Source of the DNA: Saprospiraceae bacterium | Lineage (GTDB): Bacteria > Bacteroidota > Bacteroidia > Chitinophagales > Saprospiraceae | Assembly: GCA_041392805.1 (NCBI GenBank) | Contig: JAWKLJ010000001.1 | Coordinates: forward strand, 2,294,001-2,358,000 | Reading direction: 5' to 3' | DNA: 64,000 nucleotides | In this document: positions 54,101 through 63,064 of the stretch, piece by piece | Numbering within the stretch: the first letter of the stretch is position 1 | Layout of the letters: each line of letters opens with the position of its first letter | Translations under genes and position numbers: made by a program | The notes under the pieces: generated by a model | The model's database searches: none | Seen by the model: the letters and a program-made list of their open reading frames with translations, nothing else | What the model was told of the DNA's origin: nothing

Positions 54101-57100
54101 CCAAATGGCCCATCAATAACCTGCCAGATGGTTCTTATTGCTTTAAAGTCCAGGCGATAGACCATACCTTTGAAGGTGGACTATGGAGTGAGGTGCTTTG
54201 TTTTGACATTTCTTCTTGCCAACTGGTAGCCGAAGCGATCGCCATTCCACCCAGGATTTGTGAAGGGGAAAGTGCTACCTTAAGGGCTACTTCTTCAGGT
54301 GCCAATGGCAGTGTAACTTACCAGTGGAGCAATGGCTTGGGAATTGGCCCTTCTGTAACGGTTTCACCTACCTCTACCACTGTTTATACCGTTACAGCCA
54401 CAGATGGCGCTGGCTGTGTCGCCATTGATACGACGACCGTAGTTGTCAATCCGCGCCCCTTTATCAGCGCCGGGCCGGACACCAGCATCTGCCTCGGCGA
54501 ATCGGTGCTCCTCTCCGCTATAGCCAGTGGCGGTAGCGGTAGCGGCTACGACTTCCTCTGGGACAATGGACTCGGCGCGGGGCCATCGCACACCGTTGCC
54601 CCAACGGCCACCACGACCTATAATGTCATCGTCAGGGATGAAAACAACTGTACCAATACTGACCAGGTTACCGTAACGGTCAACCTGCCACCCAGCATCA
54701 GCGCCGGGCCGGACACCAGCATCTGCCTCGGCGAATCGGTGCTCCTCTCCGCTATAGCCAGTGGCGGCAGCGGCGGCGGCTACGACTTCCTCTGGGACAA
54801 TGGACTCGGCGCGGGGCCATCGCACAACGTTGCCCCAACGGCCACCACGACTTATAATGTCATCGTCAGGGATGAAAACAACTGTACCAATACCGACCAG
54901 GTTACCGTAACGGTCAACCTGCCACCCAGCATCAGCGCCGGGCCGGACACCAGCATCTGCCTCGGCGAATCGGTGCTCCTCTCCGCCATAGCCAGTGGCG
55001 GTAGCGGCGGCGGCTACGACTTCCTCTGGGACAATGGACTCGGCGCGGGGCCATCACACACCGTTGCCCCAACGGCTACCACGACCTATAATGTCATCGT
55101 CAGGGATGAAAACAACTGTACCAATACCGACCAGGTTACCGTAACGGTGAATACACCTCCTAGTCTTGCCTTTGAGGTGACACCAGCAGATTGTGCTGCC
55201 TCCAATGGCATTATAAGCGCATTTGTTGATGGGGGCACAGCGCCTTTTTCTTATGCGTGGGACAATGGAGATAACACTGCAACCATTAGCAATTTAGCCT
55301 TTGGCGTCTATAATCTCATCGTTACGGATGGCGCTGGCTGCACCGTCACTGGCAGTGCAACAGTCGAAGAAAACAATACCTTTAGTGTTCAGGCCATTGC
55401 TTTACCCGATAATCTTTGCTTAGGAGATAGCACCCAATTAGGTGCATTGGTAAGCGGAGGAGTCCAACCCTACACTTTTAATTGGAGTAATGACCTGGGC
55501 ACCGATTCGATCGTCACAGCCATCCCAACTCAGTCCGCCACCTATATCCTGACGGTTCAAGATGCCAATGGCTGCCAGGGGATTGCGGAGGTAAGCGTTA
55601 CGGTTTTTGCGCCACCGATACTGAGCCTGAGCCCTGATACCTCCATCTGTGTGGGTGGTTCAGCCCTGCTTATCGCCCAGGGCAATGGCGGTGATGGCAA
55701 TTACACCTACAACTGGGATAATAATTTAGGAAACGGCCCAAACCAAACGGTTTCTCCTACCCTTACAACGCTTTATGGGGTTACCTTAAGTGACGGAAAT
55801 GGTTGTAGCGATACCAGCGCCGTTTTGGTTACCGTAAATGAAAACCCAATTGTCGACGCAGGACCGGATACAACTATTTGCTTGGGTAATGCAGTCGACT
55901 TAAATGCCACAGCCAGTGGCGGGAATGGCGACTATACCTTTGATTGGGATAATAACCTGGGTGATGGCGCCTTCCATACCGTAACACCTACAGTGAGTAC
56001 GACTTTTACGGTCACACTTACCGATGGAAATAATTGTACCGCGAGCGATCAGATCCTATTGACCATTAACGAACCGCCAGTGGTAAATGCAGGTCCGGAC
56101 ACCACTATTTGTCTGGGAGAAAATATTACTTTAATAGCCTCTGCTAGTGGAGGGTCTGACAATTTTATCTTTAATTGGGATAATGGCTTAGGAGATGGCC
56201 CCACCCAAAATGTGAGTCCTACCACTACCACCACATATGTTGTAACCCTTACGGATGGCAATACTTACCAGGCTACCGATACGATTACCGTCCTTGTTAA
56301 TCCTGTCCCAACTTTCACCTTCGAGCCAGCGCAATGCGACGCATCGCTTACGACCTATCATATTGATATTCAAACGGAAAGTACAAATGTCATAAGTGCT
56401 TCCCTGGGGGAAGTGACGGATAATGGTGGCGGTAGTTTTAGTGTTACCGATGTTCCTGCGGGTGAAACCTTAACCTTAACCATAACAGATCCAAATACGG
56501 AGTGTTTTCTTATCCAAACCATTCCTGCGCCTGAATGCAGTTGCCCTGACAATATTCCCGCACCATTAAGTGATGGCGACCCATCCATTTGTGAGGGAGA
56601 TGATATTCCCACACTTAGCGTCCGTATTCCAGATACCTTATCGGTCAATTGGTATGACGCAGCAATAGGCGGGCAATTACTGTTTCAATCAAGTACGACC
56701 TTTATTCCCGACCAGGCAGGTACCTACTATGCCGAGTCTTTTATACCCAACAATGGCTGCTCCAATAGTAACAGAACCGCCGTTTCACTCACCATCTTCG
56801 CTCCGCCAACGATAAGCATTGATGGTGACACGACCCTTTGTGCCGATGGAACGAGCCTTTTGACGGCGTCAGGGGCGGCGACCTATAGCTGGAATACGGG
56901 CGAGAATACGCCGACCATTACCGTTAGTCAAGGCGGCATTTATTCCGTTGTGGGAACGGATGATAATACTTGTACCTCAACGGCTAGCATTTCCGTCTTA
57001 CAGGCTGAGCCACTATCGGGTACTTTTTCCAAAGAGGATGTTTTGTGCAATGGAGAAAGCAGCGGGATGGCGATGATTGATATGGTCGGCGGCACCTCAC

Positions 57101-59838
57101 CATACACTTATTTATGGTCCAATGGCGCCGCTTCTGCCACCAATGAAGGGTTAGCAGCTGGCACTTATTCGGTTGTTGTCACCGACAGCCATCAATGTAC
57201 GTTTGAAGGCAGTGTCACCATTACCGAAAATGATCCTTTAAACATTGAAGTAAGCACCACAGCAGCTTCCTGCCAAGGAGAAGCCAATGGGTCCATTAAT
57301 TTGGTAGTAACCGGAGGCATTCCCAACTATCAGTTTCTTTGGGAAGACCAAAGTACTTCTGCCTCCAGAGATAATTTACCGGCCGGGACCTATACGGTAA
57401 CGGTAACAGATGGCAATGATTGCACCCAGATTGCCACTGCTACCATAAGTGAAGCTAGCAGCTTATTTATTGAAGGAATTAACACCGTTAATGTATCTTG
57501 TTTTGCTCTATCAAATGGTTCCATTGAAGTGGAGGTGGGTGGCGGAACAGCGCCCTACACCTTGCGCTGGTCTAATGATGCTACGACGACCCTTATCAGT
57601 CAATTAGCCGCCGGAGATTATAGCCTTACCCTAACGGATGCCAATGAATGTCAAAACTCAAGCAGCTTTAGCATTACCCAACCAGAAAGTTTGAACATCA
57701 GTGATGCCCAGATCAATAACGCCTCCTGTGAAGGCGCGACAAATGGAAACATCAACCTGACCATCAATGGCGGTACCCTGCCCTATGCTTACAATTGGTC
57801 CAACGGCTCAAGCTCGGAAGACCTTGCTGGTGTCGCGGCAGGCACTTATAATGTCACCGTAACAGATGCTAATAATTGTGATGTAAGAGGGAATTTCACT
57901 GTTGGCAATGCAGGGACCATTGACTTATCACTCACCCCCTTCGATGCCACGTGTCAGGAAGAAAATGGCCGAATAGAGCTTGTGGTGGATGGTGGGACAG
58001 CGCCCTATGCCTACGATTGGAGCAATGATGGCACAGGAGACAATGATGATCCAGCCAACATAGCAGGACTGGGAGCAGGGGCCTATACGCTGGCTTTAAC
58101 GGATGCCAACGGGTGCGTAGCTTTCTCCGAAGCCACCACCATTAACAACAAACCGATCCCCGTCATTCAACTGGTGGAAATTATTTCGGCCACCTGCGGA
58201 CAATCCAATGGTAGTGCAGATATTGAAGTAATTAGTGGTACCGCACCATACACCTATCAGTGGTCGAATGGAACGAGCAACCAAGATTTGAGCAATGCGC
58301 CGGAAGGAGAATATACGGTTTCCGTAACGGATGGGGATGCCTGTCCGGTGAGTTTTACCTTAGGTATCCTCTGCAACAATCCTTGTGTAGTAAATGTCGG
58401 CACAATGGGCGAGGAATCACTAAGTGCCTGCCAAACCGAGTCGCTTACGGCTACCTATGATGCTACTGGAGAGGTACTGGGGGAAGGTGATCTCCGCCAA
58501 TTTGTTATACACAATGGCAGTGGAAATAGCCTGGGTAGTATTGTTTACGGACAAGGAGACGAACCTGTTGCGACCTTTCTTCCCGACCAAATGATAGCAG
58601 GCCAAACCTATTACATTTCAGCTGTTGTTGGTAAGAATGATGGAAACGGAAACGTAGATTTATCCAATGCATGTCTGGCCGTAGCTGCGGGAACACCATT
58701 TACTTTTGCGCGCGCGCCCAGTGCGCTGGCTGAGCTTACCGCTACCAATACGGTCCTCTGTGTTGGCCAAACCCTGGACCTTGCCGTTAATGTTCCTTTC
58801 GAAGGAGATATCTCCTACTTGTGGGAAACGCCTAGGGGTGTATTTACGACGAGTACTCCTACTTTGAAATTAGAAGTATTCAAAGCGGAAGATGAAGGAG
58901 ATTATTTTGCCTCTTACAATATCGATGGTTGCGAGTCGGAGCAGTTGGGCCCCTTATTCATTGCCCTGGACGACCGGGCCAAAGAAGTTTCTGCTGGTGA
59001 AGACCAAGTGCTTTGTGGTATTAACACCCTAAATTTAGCGGCACAATTGCCCGCAAACACCACAGGGAGCTGGTTCACCTCCTCCCCTGCTTTCATCGCC
59101 GAAGAAACGAATCCAAACACCAGGGTTGACTCCCTTGGCAATGGTGACAACATCTTCATTTGGGTAGTCAACACGGGCAGCTGCATTGTCAGAGATTCGA
59201 TGGTGATCTACCACGCCATTGCACCCACTACCCAAGATCGAAAGGTACTGCTACAGGCAGACAAAGCCGCTTTATTACTCAATAAAGAAGTCTTATTCGA
59301 TGCCATTACCCAGACCATTCCCGATAGTCAACTGGTTTTTACAATTATCGAAGAACCTGCCTTTGGCCTACTCAAAGACACCCTAAATGGATTGTATTAT
59401 CTACGAGATTTAGAGGTAGAAGAAGATTTAGATGTTTCCTTTACCTACCAAGTTTGCAATGTTGATCCAAATTGTGATGAGTTATGTAGTGAGGCAGAGG
59501 TTACCATCACGATCAAGTACCTGGCATCTGAGATTATCACCTACAAAAGAGCACTTAGGCCATTAGGCAACAACCCCGTTTGGAAGTTCACGCTCCTGCG
59601 CAACCTAAGCGATGCCAGGCTAACGATTGTCGACCGTTGGGGTCAAGTGATCTACAGTCAACCATTTGACTCCAATGAATACGATTTGCTAAAAGGTAAT
59701 ACCATCGTCGGATGGGATGGAGAAAACAACAAAGGGGTGCAATTACCCAGCGGGGCTTATTACTTCATCTTTGAAGGAACCCTGGCTGATGGCACCAAAC
59801 CCAGCCCCGAAAAAGGCATCATTTATTTAATGAAGTAA
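51175..59838 (+). CDS. giant surface protein: FG-GAP repeats, SprB repeats, T9SS type B tail
   Basis: The 2,887-residue protein starts at the ATG at 51175, which gives a clean signal peptide (MLNLRLFLSFILLAIVPIYLFA). In order it has many FG-GAP/VCBS calcium-binding repeats (DADNDGDLDFF, DINGDGRLD), two fibronectin-like modules, and Ig/PKD-like repeats with CxGESVxLxA. SprB-type repeats (PYTYLWSNG...LAAGTYSVVVTD) follow, then a gliding-motility C-terminal domain (LTIVDRWGQVIY, LPSGAYYFIFEG). It is likely a mobile surface adhesin exported by T9SS. Three units are near-identical in DNA. Its SprF-like partner is the next gene, after a palindromic repeat. Confidence 0.88.
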   Translation: MLNLRLFLSFILLAIVPIYLFAQPTGCNVGFDRFSAVTSESFRAGSQYADADNDGDLDFFAFRPRVTGEFPSPPQIRLFRNNGTSFSFFLNIVADRFDIADINGDGRLDLVAIDPDIGNSLRLHINTGTSFSPITIYTAPTNVVFEGAPQFVDYDNDGDLDISCGIFRRSNGAVFILENDGQQNFTQKTYFGITGTGLDRVKDVKWGDIDNDGDQDCFGLFAGLDAAGAIRTFPDIYLNRGDGTFNSASATPPSADFSLLEDFDNDGTVDMIVWGNGTGSSLTGNSFRFYRGGSSGTAGFVGSTSVGTNQHILEINTFDYDNNGFLDLFVYSYDGQTFATRQTIFRNTNGNFSFWNTQTNSIYSAPFYVDYNKDNVADYSEYLITTNSRIEFFRGNGPQSTCPTNSRPKAPASLNASVDGNNVTLSWQGSDADQASAALTYEIYLANQTTGQVIFAPSSDQSTGIRKIAAPGRHGSKGSWTFRNLPNGNYAWRVQAIDHFYSGSFWSFGDFQIGQAGCPDYLPGTTVEGGFSKESKWGDYDNDGDKDLFIIHDNGDNAPHLHLIQNDNGNLVTADPWNENEIQVNHFDLGDADNDGDIDILFVDNVAMYVLVNENGSFGRKDIYSSVEGWTSSRPEWIDYDNDGDLDIVHFQRVFFTQFNGLAFYENKGDFQFESNYTFPIANNRVLDLRVADFDRDGDVDIITEESNPNIADLPRELKLYLNDGGPFIPGPTVGVTGQGIGGFDIGDFDNDGDLDVIGSGRFQFGASTRLYQNNNLDFVEIIIQDDGFGHVRLGDYNNDGFLDLAASTYEYSSSPANPNFVQFTQLFQNTGGTSLLPENINFTVPGFQFLKVGVLPEWVDFNNDGILDIYHHFFATYNESNTEVVFNDVGLLHINKSSCLPNTPPNPPTGLNVDINGSNVVLSWKEAFDPEQTPPSLSYKVFLYDSQGKIIVQPHANPDKGYRQLTEMGNQFQNTKWPINNLPDGSYCFKVQAIDHTFEGGLWSEVLCFDISSCQLVAEAIAIPPRICEGESATLRATSSGANGSVTYQWSNGLGIGPSVTVSPTSTTVYTVTATDGAGCVAIDTTTVVVNPRPFISAGPDTSICLGESVLLSAIASGGSGSGYDFLWDNGLGAGPSHTVAPTATTTYNVIVRDENNCTNTDQVTVTVNLPPSISAGPDTSICLGESVLLSAIASGGSGGGYDFLWDNGLGAGPSHNVAPTATTTYNVIVRDENNCTNTDQVTVTVNLPPSISAGPDTSICLGESVLLSAIASGGSGGGYDFLWDNGLGAGPSHTVAPTATTTYNVIVRDENNCTNTDQVTVTVNTPPSLAFEVTPADCAASNGIISAFVDGGTAPFSYAWDNGDNTATISNLAFGVYNLIVTDGAGCTVTGSATVEENNTFSVQAIALPDNLCLGDSTQLGALVSGGVQPYTFNWSNDLGTDSIVTAIPTQSATYILTVQDANGCQGIAEVSVTVFAPPILSLSPDTSICVGGSALLIAQGNGGDGNYTYNWDNNLGNGPNQTVSPTLTTLYGVTLSDGNGCSDTSAVLVTVNENPIVDAGPDTTICLGNAVDLNATASGGNGDYTFDWDNNLGDGAFHTVTPTVSTTFTVTLTDGNNCTASDQILLTINEPPVVNAGPDTTICLGENITLIASASGGSDNFIFNWDNGLGDGPTQNVSPTTTTTYVVTLTDGNTYQATDTITVLVNPVPTFTFEPAQCDASLTTYHIDIQTESTNVISASLGEVTDNGGGSFSVTDVPAGETLTLTITDPNTECFLIQTIPAPECSCPDNIPAPLSDGDPSICEGDDIPTLSVRIPDTLSVNWYDAAIGGQLLFQSSTTFIPDQAGTYYAESFIPNNGCSNSNRTAVSLTIFAPPTISIDGDTTLCADGTSLLTASGAATYSWNTGENTPTITVSQGGIYSVVGTDDNTCTSTASISVLQAEPLSGTFSKEDVLCNGESSGMAMIDMVGGTSPYTYLWSNGAASATNEGLAAGTYSVVVTDSHQCTFEGSVTITENDPLNIEVSTTAASCQGEANGSINLVVTGGIPNYQFLWEDQSTSASRDNLPAGTYTVTVTDGNDCTQIATATISEASSLFIEGINTVNVSCFALSNGSIEVEVGGGTAPYTLRWSNDATTTLISQLAAGDYSLTLTDANECQNSSSFSITQPESLNISDAQINNASCEGATNGNINLTINGGTLPYAYNWSNGSSSEDLAGVAAGTYNVTVTDANNCDVRGNFTVGNAGTIDLSLTPFDATCQEENGRIELVVDGGTAPYAYDWSNDGTGDNDDPANIAGLGAGAYTLALTDANGCVAFSEATTINNKPIPVIQLVEIISATCGQSNGSADIEVISGTAPYTYQWSNGTSNQDLSNAPEGEYTVSVTDGDACPVSFTLGILCNNPCVVNVGTMGEESLSACQTESLTATYDATGEVLGEGDLRQFVIHNGSGNSLGSIVYGQGDEPVATFLPDQMIAGQTYYISAVVGKNDGNGNVDLSNACLAVAAGTPFTFARAPSALAELTATNTVLCVGQTLDLAVNVPFEGDISYLWETPRGVFTTSTPTLKLEVFKAEDEGDYFASYNIDGCESEQLGPLFIALDDRAKEVSAGEDQVLCGINTLNLAAQLPANTTGSWFTSSPAFIAEETNPNTRVDSLGNGDNIFIWVVNTGSCIVRDSMVIYHAIAPTTQDRKVLLQADKAALLLNKEVLFDAITQTIPDSQLVFTIIEEPAFGLLKDTLNGLYYLRDLEVEEDLDVSFTYQVCNVDPNCDELCSEAEVTITIKYLASEIITYKRALRPLGNNPVWKFTLLRNLSDARLTIVDRWGQVIYSQPFDSNEYDLLKGNTIVGWDGENNKGVQLPSGAYYFIFEGTLADGTKPSPEKGIIYLMK
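54463..55150 (+). repeat. three near-identical 234-bp units inside the adhesin
   Basis: Units starting at 54463, 54697 and 54931 have a 234-bp (78-codon) period and differ at only a few bases, while neighbouring modules of the same fold are diverged. The frame is kept. Such units can expand or contract by recombination and change the length of the surface protein. Confidence 0.85.
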
Positions 59839-59853
59839 ACCTAAAAGACGGAA

Positions 59854-59980
59854 GAAAAATAAATGATACAACTTTTGATTCGCTAAAATTTTCAAAGCAA
59901 CTGACAGCAAGGAGGTTGTGTGAAAATATTCGCGAATCTTTGAAAAAAGTGGTAGCTTTTATTTCCGTCAAACTACTAAT
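59854..59980. repeat. dispersed 127-bp repeat, copy 2 of an inverted pair
   Basis: This is the inverted match to 42234-42360 with only about three differences over 127 bases. It lies between the giant adhesin gene and the SprF-like gene and contains the same imperfect hairpin. The two copies are 17.6 kb apart and face each other, so recombination between them would invert the DNA from the inhibitor gene to the adhesin gene. Confidence 0.75.
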
Positions 59981-60003
59981 TGAAAACCGTCAATTTTTTT
60001 TCT

Positions 60004-61005
60004 ATGAAATACCTATGTATCTTTTTCAGCTTCATGAGCCTCAGCTATACGGCAGTTGCACAATTGCTAACCCCATATACCCTCTACCGCGACCAATGGG
60101 GCGTTGTCAATCCTGCCAGTATCTCCAATAATTTTACGGTAGATGAATACATTTTTTCTATGGCAGCTACTGATCGACATCAATGGCTTGGCAATGGTTT
60201 CAACTGGGATTATTCGCCCAATACGCAGTTGTTGAACTTTGAGGGTGTCATGGAAAATGATAATATAGTCGTAGGGGGGCATTTAATCCAGGATCGAACA
60301 GGAGCACTTTCTACCTTGGGAGCCTATGGTCGGTTTGCCTATATGCTGCCATTGGACCGGCTGGGTCGCCAAGGTTTGTCGATCGGTTTATCGGTTGGTT
60401 TGGTGCAGACCAGGTCTCGTATTGATGGTTTTGATTCAGAATATTTTGATATTCCAGAAGAAGACATTGTAGCAGGCTCTGTGATCAACCCCGATGTCAG
60501 TCTTGGACTTTTTTATTTCAATGAAGACATCTGGTATGCTGGTATTTCAGTGCCTCAAATCTTGAGTTTTAGTGCTGAATTCGGAGAAGACCAATTGAGT
60601 TACTCGTTGAAACAGCCTCGCCATTATTACGCTGTTGCCGGCGGGTATATCCCTTTTGATTTTTTCGGCTTTGGCGATGGTTCCTCTTTTTTAGAATTAT
60701 CTGGCTGGGCCCGGTATTTACCGCTTCGGCAAAACAAAGGTGATTCTTTTTCCCATTTATTCAGAATAGATGGCAATGCGCGATACCAACACAATCAGAT
60801 TGCTTGGATTGGTGTAGGAATCGGCTCGGCCTTAGCCTTGGAATACACCTTTTTGCATACCGAATTGGGCTTTATCGCCGGGGAAAACCTCAATTTGTAC
60901 AATAGCCAATTAAAAATTGGGTTAGCTCTTGACTTCACCATAGGAGACCCCATCCAAAAACTGGGCCCAAGTGCAGAAATTAACGTGATGTATTCCTGGT
61001 ATTAG
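60004..61005 (+). CDS. PorP/SprF family T9SS outer-membrane protein
   Basis: A 333-residue beta-barrel-type protein with a signal peptide (MKYLCIFFSFMSLSYTAVAQ). The family start is seen in YRDQWGVVNPASISNNF, and repeated amphipathic strands run through to a C-terminal INVMYSWY. SprF proteins are needed for surface display of SprB-like adhesins and other type B T9SS cargo. The position directly after the giant adhesin supports that pairing. The ATG at 60004 is chosen over an upstream TTG, which would add eight residues before the signal. Confidence 0.85.
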   Translation: MKYLCIFFSFMSLSYTAVAQLLTPYTLYRDQWGVVNPASISNNFTVDEYIFSMAATDRHQWLGNGFNWDYSPNTQLLNFEGVMENDNIVVGGHLIQDRTGALSTLGAYGRFAYMLPLDRLGRQGLSIGLSVGLVQTRSRIDGFDSEYFDIPEEDIVAGSVINPDVSLGLFYFNEDIWYAGISVPQILSFSAEFGEDQLSYSLKQPRHYYAVAGGYIPFDFFGFGDGSSFLELSGWARYLPLRQNKGDSFSHLFRIDGNARYQHNQIAWIGVGIGSALALEYTFLHTELGFIAGENLNLYNSQLKIGLALDFTIGDPIQKLGPSAEINVMYSWY

Positions 61006-61014
61006 GGATATTTA

Positions 61015-62238
61015 CTAGTTTATACTAAGTATCTTTATTTCTACCCGCTGGTTTTGCTGTCGGCCTTGTCGGGTTGTATTGTCAGCAATAGGTTCGCGTC
61101 GACCATAGCCACGGGTCTGGAGTCGGTTTCGACTGATGCCTTTTGAGGCGAGGTACTTAGCTACTTCATCTGCTCTTTCCTGTGAAAGTTTATCACAAAC
61201 ATCAGGAGGAGGTAAATTATTGGTATGACCGCCGATTTCGACGACTACTTCTTTATTATCGTTTAAAAAGCTGTAAATTTCATTGAGGGTGGGGAAAGAT
61301 TCCTTCGTGATGGTTGATTCATTCGCATCAAAAAAGAGCTTATCGACCCGTATGGTTGTCCCCTCTTTTAACTCCCCCAACTCCTTACCCTGGAAAACAA
61401 TAGGATCTTTCTTTTTAGGCTTGGGTTCTGGCACAACAGGTTGAACCGTTTCTTTAGGTGCAGGCACAATAGGTCGGGGCGTATCGGGAATCTTTTGCTG
61501 GACAGGAGGTTTCACCTCTTCTTTAGGTTTTGGATCATTTTGGTTCAGCGTAATTGGATCCTCCTCGGGAGTCTCAACTATCCCCAGGTTCTCCTCATCG
61601 CAAGGGATTGGTACAATATCCGATGCATTATCTAAAAGAATATTTCCATTGTAGGGAAACAAGGTAGGTGTTTGATAAAAAGCCTCCAAGATGATGTAAG
61701 AATAATCATCTACTGGCTCAAACTTAAAGATATATTCTTTCCAATTGTAATTAATTACAAGGCTACTTTCACCCAGGAGTATTTTCTTATCGCAATAACC
61801 AAAACCACCGTAAATTCGGAGTTTAGCAGGTGTGTTGTAATTGGCGTCCTGGCCAGTTGTCTTGGTTTGGCTAATATAAGAATTGGAGCGGGCAAGGTCT
61901 ATGGTAAACCGATAACAAGTGCCCTTTTTTAAGGGTTCGCTAAGTTTCTGGCCAACCGACTCCCAGGTATCATTGTCTCTAACCACCATACCCAAATAGG
62001 TATAGCCGTGATTTGCCATTTTGCTTACCTTGAATTCATTGTTGGGGCTTGGCTGAACATCCGGTTCCGTTTCGCCAGGAAAACCACAATCCAACCAACC
62101 GGAAGGGGCACTACTAACCCTTGGATAATCTTCAAAGGATGGATTTTTCAACTTAATGGTTCCTTCTACCTGCCCCTGTAAACTGGAAAAAGTATAACAA
62201 ATAGCTAAGAACGAAAGGGTGAATAGTCTCCTCTTCAT
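61015..62238 (-). CDS. OmpA-family protein with N-terminal carbohydrate-binding-like domain
   Basis: The 407-residue protein has a signal peptide (MKRRLFTLSFLAICYTFSSLQG) and a beta-sandwich at residues 25-210 (PSFEDYPRVSSAPSGWLDCG). A Pro-rich linker (PKPKEEVKPPVQQKIPDTP) follows. The C-terminal OmpA-like domain includes IGGHTNNLPPPDVCDKLSQE and the peptidoglycan-binding RADEVAKYL and NQRVEI motifs. It would tether the outer membrane or a surface structure to the cell wall. It converges on the SprF-like gene with only 9 bases between stops. Either ATG (62250 or 62238) is usable. Confidence 0.85.
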   Translation of the reverse strand: MKRRLFTLSFLAICYTFSSLQGQVEGTIKLKNPSFEDYPRVSSAPSGWLDCGFPGETEPDVQPSPNNEFKVSKMANHGYTYLGMVVRDNDTWESVGQKLSEPLKKGTCYRFTIDLARSNSYISQTKTTGQDANYNTPAKLRIYGGFGYCDKKILLGESSLVINYNWKEYIFKFEPVDDYSYIILEAFYQTPTLFPYNGNILLDNASDIVPIPCDEENLGIVETPEEDPITLNQNDPKPKEEVKPPVQQKIPDTPRPIVPAPKETVQPVVPEPKPKKKDPIVFQGKELGELKEGTTIRVDKLFFDANESTITKESFPTLNEIYSFLNDNKEVVVEIGGHTNNLPPPDVCDKLSQERADEVAKYLASKGISRNRLQTRGYGRREPIADNTTRQGRQQNQRVEIKILSIN

Positions 62239-62383
62239 AAAACACTGCATTTACACTACTAACGGTTATAGTATGTCTAATTGTTTTACCAATTTAGAAA
62301 ATATTTTGAATTATCAAGGGTAATAGGCTGCTAAGGTGGAAATTTTAGGACAAAATTAACAAAATACTTGGCTTGGGCAACAA

Positions 62384-63043
62384 CTATCCCTGAATCTCCA
62401 TCAATTCCAGCGGAATGGTATTTTCGGCATTTAACAATGCCTGAGTGGGAGGAAGCAAGGCTACGTCGTCGTCTTGAGGCCATCCCATTACCAATTGAGA
62501 CCGGTCTGTGTAGCTAATTGCTAGCGAAAGGTCCTGTGGAGAGTTCATAGGCTGGTTAAACTTTTGCAAGCTTGATTCTAAGAAAGGCAAATCTTGGTTG
62601 GAGCTATCCTCTGGGGTCTGTCCTTTATCCAGGAATACGGTATCGATATGATCCAGGAAAAACGCTGGAGCAGAGGTAGCGGGGGATGTATCTGAAAGGT
62701 TTTGTGGAACACCAGACATATATAGCAGGATAAAAGCTAAACTAGCCAAGGACACCTGCCAGACAGGCACCTGCCATTGGAACCATTTTATCCCGTTTTT
62801 GGGGCTGGAGCTTGCCTTTTTCAGGCGCATTTGCTGCAATAAGTGATCCTTAATGCCCGGGGAGAGCGCAGGAGTATACTGGTGCATTTCTTTGCTCACA
62901 AGAATCAAACAGCGGTATTTCTCATAGGTCTCCTGGTCCATTTCAGCAAGGACATTCTCTCTCTCCTTTGGGCTGAGTGCTTCCCAGTTTTTGGTCACCA
63001 AAAGCGCCTCCACGCGACGGGTATAACTATATGGCTGTTTCAT
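62384..63043 (-). CDS. probable anti-sigma factor, single-pass membrane protein
   Basis: A 219-residue protein downstream of an ECF sigma gene by 21 bases. The N-terminal ~90 residues are helical with no zinc motif. A basic stretch (LKKASSSPKNGIKWFQ) precedes one transmembrane helix at about residues 97-112 (VSLASLAFILLYM), and the rest is an acidic extracytoplasmic domain without a recognised family. Order and topology point to an anti-sigma factor; sequence alone does not prove it. Confidence 0.62.
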   Translation of the reverse strand: MKQPYSYTRRVEALLVTKNWEALSPKERENVLAEMDQETYEKYRCLILVSKEMHQYTPALSPGIKDHLLQQMRLKKASSSPKNGIKWFQWQVPVWQVSLASLAFILLYMSGVPQNLSDTSPATSAPAFFLDHIDTVFLDKGQTPEDSSNQDLPFLESSLQKFNQPMNSPQDLSLAISYTDRSQLVMGWPQDDDVALLPPTQALLNAENTIPLELMEIQG

Positions 63044-63064
63044 CCTTTTCTTTTTGGTTCTTTT

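Noticed and set aside
54364..54825. Minus-strand ORF over the 234-bp units of the adhesin
   Set aside because: It is a repetitive antisense frame created by the GC-rich repeats, without independent signals.
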